From an uncultured bacterium (lineage in GTDB: Bacteria; Auribacterota; Tritonobacteria; UBA1439): a DNA stretch of 10,851 nt. The notes beneath the pieces are model-generated. The model was not told the DNA's origin. It saw only the letters and a list, made by a program, of their open reading frames with translations, and searched no databases. Positions 5,266 through 10,851 of the stretch are shown here, in pieces. A program made the position numbers and the translations under genes. The stretch is from NCBI GenBank assembly GCA_937858775.1, contig CALLYX010000163.1, positions 1-10,851 on the forward strand, written 5' to 3'. Numbering within the stretch: the first letter of the stretch is position 1; each line of letters starts with the position of its first letter.

Positions 5266-6624
5266 TCACTCCTCGACGACAACCTTTCCCGAGCTGTAGA
5301 GGAGCTTGTTGCGCTCCTGGCGCTCGCGCTCGTACCGGTAGTTCACCATCATCCCGTACGACTCCCCCATTCCCCGCCCCGATGGGTTGGCGAGATAATT
5401 GATGCCGGCGATCGAGGCGCCGTTGGAGAGGTGAAAGTTCGCCACCGGGTCGTAAGCGTTCGGCAGGCGCTCCCCCTGCCCGCGGCCCGGCCGCTTCTCG
5501 CGCGTGAGGTAGTATCGCGTGAGCTCGACGAGGGGATGCTCGGCCGCCCGGCGAATCGGCAGGTTTTCATGCCATCCCGCCGTACCGAGCGCCTTGGAGA
5601 GAAGGACGGAGAGCGGGAGCGCCCCCGCGCCCTTCTCTCCCGCCGCCTCGAGCGCCCCGGCGAGCGCGCGCGCCTCCGCGGGCGTAAAAAAGCGGCCGCG
5701 CTTGTTGGCGTCGATCTTCTCCGCGGTGAGCAGGAACCCCCGATCGCCCGCGAGAACCCGGTCGAGGTAATCCCTGAAGCCGGGGACCGGGCTGAGGGTG
5801 GCGAAGCGGCGGATTCGCGGGTAGTGCCGCTCGATATAGTCGCGGGCGCGGGTGATCATCTTCGCCCCCAGGGCGAGCCCCTCCAGGCCTGCGAGGGTCG
5901 TGTTGACCGAGTAGAAGATCGCCGTGTCCGCCCGGCGGAGGTCGGGCGGGCGCCGCGACTCCCCGATGATCCTCGATATCCTACGGATGAGCCCCTTCGA
6001 AAGCGCCACCTCGATGTAGACGAGGGGGGTGTACGGCATCTTGAAGTGCTCGAGGGTGATGATGATCCGGTCCGGGCTGTTGAGCCGGTTCTCGAAGTTC
6101 CACCAGTTGTCCGCCGGGTGCACCCCCTCCTTCTCCGAGATAAACTTGAGCAGCGCGATCGACGTGTTCTGGGTGTTGCAGAGGCGCGTCACCAGGTATT
6201 GGAAGTTGAAGATGCGCATGAAGTGGTCGCTGAATAAAGCGGCGAGGGCGGTGAGCCGCTGCAGGTTCGCGGGCTGGGGCCTGGCCTCGGAGAGGCGCCC
6301 GATCACCGCGCCCAGGTCGGCGCGGAGCGCAATCAGCCACTCCGGGGTGTCCATCGCGGCGTGGATCTGGTTCAGGATGAAATCGACCTTCGGATGGTCG
6401 AGCGAGGCGAGGATCGTGAAGAACGCCTCCCGCCGGTCGTCCCCGCCGTCGTAAAAGTCCGTTATGACCCGGAGCAGGCCGGGATGGATGTTGCGGTCGG
6501 TGGCGAAGAGGGCGAGCGCCTCCTCCACGGCGCGGGTGTCCGCGGAGACCGCCTTTCGGAACGCCCGGGCGAGCGCGGCGGCGATCTTCTGTCTCACCTC
6601 GGCGAATCCCGACTGATGCGTCAT
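5266..6624 (-). CDS. Malonyl-CoA decarboxylase
   Basis: 452 residues, the usual length for bacterial members. The enzyme decarboxylates malonyl-CoA to acetyl-CoA and CO2. Visible landmarks: a helical N-terminal domain (about 1-160), then the GNAT-fold catalytic domain with VHP (168-170), PLVYIEVALSKGL (200-212), ADTAIFYSVN (232-241), TLSPVPGF with Ser278 (276-283), and NFHLSNGA with His398 (396-403), ending MMVNYRY (425-431). Ser278 and His398 match the catalytic Ser and His of the family (Ser329 and His423 in human, from memory). The common 'DRRCFAFFHP' stretch is replaced by DRIIITLEHFKMP, so this is a divergent member. Translation starts at ATG 6624, preceded by GGAGGGG; the frame extends upstream to 7200 only as overlap with rpoD. 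It follows rpoD by 23 bases and is probably the last gene of that operon. Confidence 0.88.
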   Translation of the reverse strand: MTHQSGFAEVRQKIAAALARAFRKAVSADTRAVEEALALFATDRNIHPGLLRVITDFYDGGDDRREAFFTILASLDHPKVDFILNQIHAAMDTPEWLIALRADLGAVIGRLSEARPQPANLQRLTALAALFSDHFMRIFNFQYLVTRLCNTQNTSIALLKFISEKEGVHPADNWWNFENRLNSPDRIIITLEHFKMPYTPLVYIEVALSKGLIRRISRIIGESRRPPDLRRADTAIFYSVNTTLAGLEGLALGAKMITRARDYIERHYPRIRRFATLSPVPGFRDYLDRVLAGDRGFLLTAEKIDANKRGRFFTPAEARALAGALEAAGEKGAGALPLSVLLSKALGTAGWHENLPIRRAAEHPLVELTRYYLTREKRPGRGQGERLPNAYDPVANFHLSNGASIAGINYLANPSGRGMGESYGMMVNYRYERERQERNKLLYSSGKVVVEE

Positions 6625-6647
6625 GGCCCCTCCAGGCCGATCCCGCC

Positions 6648-8282
<1,635 letters not shown>

Positions 8283-8313
8283 GGTGTTCGCTCTTTCCCC
8301 CCTCCTTGCCCCG

Positions 8314-10068
8314 TCAGGAAAACTTCAGCAGCTCGGCCTTCTTGCTCATGAGCAGCGTCTGCATCTCGAGGATCTCCCCCGCCCGCGCCCCCGCCTTCTC
8401 GCGGCGCGCGATCTCGCGCGTGATCCCCCCGATCTCCTCCTTCAAGCCGCGGCGCTTGAGGTACCGGACGCAGTCGCCCGCGACCTGCGCCCGGTCCCCG
8501 CCGGGCTCCTCCTCGGCGGCGAGGGCGCTCAACACGGCCGCCGCGCGGTCGTCCTCCAGCGATGCGAGGAGCCGCGCCCGCCCCCCCCAGCGGCGCCCGC
8601 TGAACAGGGCGAACGCCTTCTCGACGATATGGCGCAGGTCCGGGTCGCGGAACTCCTCCGGGCTGAGCCCCTCCGCGGCGAGCTTCAAAACCGCCGCGTC
8701 CTCCAGCATCAGCCGCACGAGCTCGCGCTCGCCCGCGGGCAGCTTGGCGGTCGCGGCGTCCCCGGGCGACGGGGCGCGGCGGCGGCCCTTCTTCCTGATC
8801 TCCTCGATGATGACGCCCTGCGGGATGTCGAGCCGTTCGGAGAGCTTCCTCCGGTACGCCTCGCGCAGGACCTCGTCGTCGACGCGCGCGAGCGCGTCGA
8901 GAAACTCCGAGGCGACCAGCGCCTTTCCCACCTCCCGCCGGTGATCGTGGCGCCGGCAGAGTTCATCGAGGAGGAAGTCGAAATACTCCGCCGCGCCCGC
9001 GACAAGCCCCCGGAACGCCTCCCCCCCCCTCTCCCTGACGAACGTGTCCGGGTCGTGGCCGCGCGGCAGGAGGAGCACCCTCACCCGCAACCCCTCGGCG
9101 AGGAGGGCGTCGATGCTGCGCAGCGCGGCCCCCTGCCCGGCCGCGTCCGCGTCGAAGCCCATCACGACCTCGGGCGCGAAACGCCGGAGGATTCTGGCGT
9201 GGTCCGGCGTGAACGCCGTCCCCTGCGACGCCACGACGTTCTTGATCCCCGCGGCGAAGAGGGCGAGGAGGTCGAAATACCCCTCGACCACGATCGCCCT
9301 CCCCTCGTCCACGATCGCCCTCTTGGCGAGGTGGATCCCGAAGAGGCTGCGCCCCTTGCTGAAGAGCGCGGACTCCGGGGAGTTCATGTACTTGGGCGTC
9401 CCGTCGCCCAGGACGCGCCCGCTGAAGGCTATCACCCTCCCGCCGGCGTCCCTGATCGGGATCATGAGCCGGTTGCGGAAGCGGTCGCAGACCCTGTTTC
9501 CGTCCTGCCTCCGCGTCACCAGCCCGAGGCTCAGCAACGATTCCGCGGAGTGGCCTCGCGCCGCCGCCGCCGCGCGGAGGGCATCCCACGAGTCGGGGGC
9601 GTAGCCGAGCGTGAACTCCGAGGCGAGGGCGTCTGAAACCCCCCGCTTCCTCAGGTAGGCGGCGACCCTCTTCCCCGTCGCGCTCTTCCAGAGCTGCTGG
9701 GCGAACCACGAGGCGGCGAAGTCGTTGAGGCGGTAGAGGGCCTCCTTCCCCTCGCCCTTCCCCCCCTCTCCCCCCCGCGTCTCCGGCACGGCGATCCCGG
9801 CCTTCCGGGCCAACATCCTGACCGCTTCCGGAAAAGGGACGCGCTCGTACTGCATCACGAAGTTGACCGACCCGCCGCCCGCGCCGCAGCCGAAGCAGTG
9901 CCATATCTGCTTCTCCGGGTTGACGAAGAAGGAAGGCGTCTTCTCGCTGTGAAACGGGCAGCATGCCTTGAAGCTCCTGCCGGCCTTCTTAAGAGGGATG
10001 TAGGAGGAGACGACCTCGACAACATCGTTCGCCGCCTGCACCTCCTCGATCACCCCCTGCGGTATCAT
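8314..10068 (-). CDS. dnaG: DNA primase
   Basis: 584 residues, typical length. Synthesises RNA primers at the replication fork. The N-terminal zinc-binding domain has C37, H40, C58 and C61 (CPFHSEKTPSF ... HCFGCG) with the same H-to-C spacing as E. coli DnaG. The RNA polymerase core includes RFRNRLMIPI (196-205), GRVIAFSGR (210-218) and KYMNSPES (226-233), then the TOPRIM metal-binding residues E262 in VEGYFD and D306/D308 in GFDADAAG, and HDPD (338-341). About 440-584 resembles the helicase-binding C-terminal domain (ERELVRLMLED ... FRDPDLRHIVEKAF). A possible start 148 codons upstream (10512) was rejected because it lies inside the NIF3-like gene and the N-terminal MIPQGVIEEV matches the usual primase start. 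The ATG overlaps the NIF3-like stop as ATGA (10065-10068) and is preceded by a G-rich GGGGAGCGGGG stretch, so translation is probably coupled. Confidence 0.97.
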   Translation of the reverse strand: MIPQGVIEEVQAANDVVEVVSSYIPLKKAGRSFKACCPFHSEKTPSFFVNPEKQIWHCFGCGAGGGSVNFVMQYERVPFPEAVRMLARKAGIAVPETRGGEGGKGEGKEALYRLNDFAASWFAQQLWKSATGKRVAAYLRKRGVSDALASEFTLGYAPDSWDALRAAAAARGHSAESLLSLGLVTRRQDGNRVCDRFRNRLMIPIRDAGGRVIAFSGRVLGDGTPKYMNSPESALFSKGRSLFGIHLAKRAIVDEGRAIVVEGYFDLLALFAAGIKNVVASQGTAFTPDHARILRRFAPEVVMGFDADAAGQGAALRSIDALLAEGLRVRVLLLPRGHDPDTFVRERGGEAFRGLVAGAAEYFDFLLDELCRRHDHRREVGKALVASEFLDALARVDDEVLREAYRRKLSERLDIPQGVIIEEIRKKGRRRAPSPGDAATAKLPAGERELVRLMLEDAAVLKLAAEGLSPEEFRDPDLRHIVEKAFALFSGRRWGGRARLLASLEDDRAAAVLSALAAEEEPGGDRAQVAGDCVRYLKRRGLKEEIGGITREIARREKAGARAGEILEMQTLLMSKKAELLKFS

Positions 10069-10850
10069 GCCCCCCGCTCCCCGCCGCGTCCCCTCGCCAC
10101 CCTCTCGAATCCCGAGCACGGAATTATCTCGATCCGCTCGTTGCCGCACACGGCGTCGAGCAGGATATTGAGGCCGAGGTTGTCGCTCGCCATGTGACCG
10201 GCGACGATCACGTTCAGGTTCTGTTTCTTGGCCTCCTCGAGGTGTTTTTCGCTCAGGTGCATGCATACGAGCGTCCCCACCCCGGCATCCGCGATCTTCC
10301 CCAGCACCTTGACGGGGCCCTCGGTGCCCCCCGTCATGTCCACGAAGATCCTCCCGGCGCGGCGGCCCTCTTTCCCCGCTATGATCTTCGGCGGGGCGTT
10401 GTTCGCGGAGGCGTTCCGGTACTCCGGAATTTCCACGAGCAGATCCATGATGTCGCCGGCGCGCGCCGGCTTCCGCCGGTCGAAGAGCCGCTGGAGGTGC
10501 GTGGTCGCGCAATTGTCGGCGGGCGTGTGCATGCAGGCGAGCGGAACGCCCAGGAGGCGCGCCGCATCCACCGCCCGGGTGTGGTTGACCGGCATCACCC
10601 GGTGCTCGACCTCGCGCATCCGCTCCTCGATGAGCGCCTCCGCGATGGCGATCGGCACGCCGAGCCCCGTGTAGAACACCGCGAACACGAAGCCGTAGAG
10701 CAGGCTCATCTGTGTCTCGGAGATGCCGAGATCCGCCCTGATCGGGCCGACCAGAAGCCCGAGGATCACCCGGTCGATGAACGAAAGGATGTAGGCCAGC
10801 ATCAGCACGATGACCATGTACCAGGCGACGCGAGGGCGCGGCCAGTCCCG
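10065..10850 (-). CDS. NIF3-like protein (C-terminal ~200 residues), fused to an MFS transporter N-terminus; partial
   Basis: The frame is open from base 10850 to a TGA at 10067-10065. From about 10660 down it matches the large NIF3-related family ('NGG1p-interacting factor 3'), whose members are often metal-binding and of unclear function, possibly linked to nucleotide or cofactor metabolism. Landmarks: GVPIAIAEALIEERM, PVNHTRAVDAARLLG, MHTPADN, VDMTGGTEGP, AGVGTLVCMHLSEKH, VAGHMASDNLGLNILLD and IIPCSGFERVAR. The N-terminal half of that family, with its HHP metal site, is missing and is replaced by MFS helices (separate entry). An ATG at 10817 is an in-frame candidate but lies inside the MFS part. 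The stop overlaps the dnaG start by 4 bases. NIF3-like genes are also near dnaG-sigA in Bacillus, though in different order. The C-terminal domain call is firm; the hybrid is probably not a natural protein. Confidence 0.72.
   Translation of the reverse strand, partial: RDWPRPRVAWYMVIVLMLAYILSFIDRVILGLLVGPIRADLGISETQMSLLYGFVFAVFYTGLGVPIAIAEALIEERMREVEHRVMPVNHTRAVDAARLLGVPLACMHTPADNCATTHLQRLFDRRKPARAGDIMDLLVEIPEYRNASANNAPPKIIAGKEGRRAGRIFVDMTGGTEGPVKVLGKIADAGVGTLVCMHLSEKHLEEAKKQNLNVIVAGHMASDNLGLNILLDAVCGNERIEIIPCSGFERVARGRGGERGA
10650..10850 (-). pseudogene. Major facilitator superfamily transporter fragment (N-terminal, first two membrane helices)
   Basis: Reading leftward from the right edge gives RDWPRPRVAWYM, a hydrophobic helix containing AYILSFIDR, then LVGPIRADLGISETQMSLL and a second hydrophobic helix VFAVFYTGLGVPIA. 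This is the standard N-terminal layout of a proteobacterial-style MFS transporter: TM1 ending in 'SFIDR', a loop with 'LVGPIKADLGISDTQMSLL', TM2 ending in 'LPIARLADR'. The fragment ends at GVPIA (10661-10647), where the frame becomes NIF3-like; the conserved loop 2-3 motif (ARLADRxxRR) and the other ten helices are missing. The true start lies beyond the edge, or a few codons upstream of it. Confidence 0.75.
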
Positions 10851-10851
10851 T

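Overview
The window is a G+C-rich (roughly two thirds G+C by eye), gene-dense stretch of bacterial chromosome, probably a contig from an uncultivated lineage. Evidence for Bacteria is a complete group-1 sigma-70 factor and a bacterial DnaG primase, with strong AAGGAGG-type ribosome binding sites throughout. I cannot name the phylum. HEAT-repeat proteins beside an HD-GYP protein, and a NIF3-like/DnaG/RpoD cluster, fit environmental deltaproteobacterial-like or PVC/candidate-phylum genomes, but this is only an impression. There are no mobile elements, tRNA or rRNA genes, or CRISPR arrays that I can see, and no gene-free stretch longer than about 160 bases.

Plus strand, left half. An open frame runs in from the left edge. 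Its first ~80 codons are clearly a piece of prephenate dehydratase, and the rest is a HEAT-repeat protein. Six bases after it comes an HD-GYP-type phosphohydrolase, then a second, complete HEAT-repeat protein with its own possible promoter. This HEAT / HD-GYP / HEAT trio looks like a signalling or scaffold module. Two small genes follow, each with a strong ribosome binding site: a 72-residue putative lipoprotein behind a near-consensus sigma-70 promoter, and a 79-residue protein with a predicted SH3-like beta-barrel. A strong hairpin terminator lies between them.

Minus strand, right half, converging on the plus-strand genes at about 5.2 kb. Read in transcription order, it is a NIF3-like protein, dnaG (ATGA overlap), rpoD (31-base gap) and malonyl-CoA decarboxylase (23-base gap). 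This is a variant of the macromolecular-synthesis operon, joining replication priming and the housekeeping sigma factor to an acyl-CoA enzyme. The NIF3-like frame is fused at its N-terminal side to the first two membrane helices of a major-facilitator transporter, which runs off the right edge.

The most notable observation is that both ends carry an unrelated gene fragment (about 230 bases of prephenate dehydratase on the left, about 200 bases of MFS transporter on the right), joined in frame and in the same orientation to the resident gene. The right seam falls exactly where the two families share a GVPI(A) motif. Chimeric contig ends are the simplest explanation. True fusions would be unusual. 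The hybrid proteins should not be taken at face value until reads across the seams are examined.
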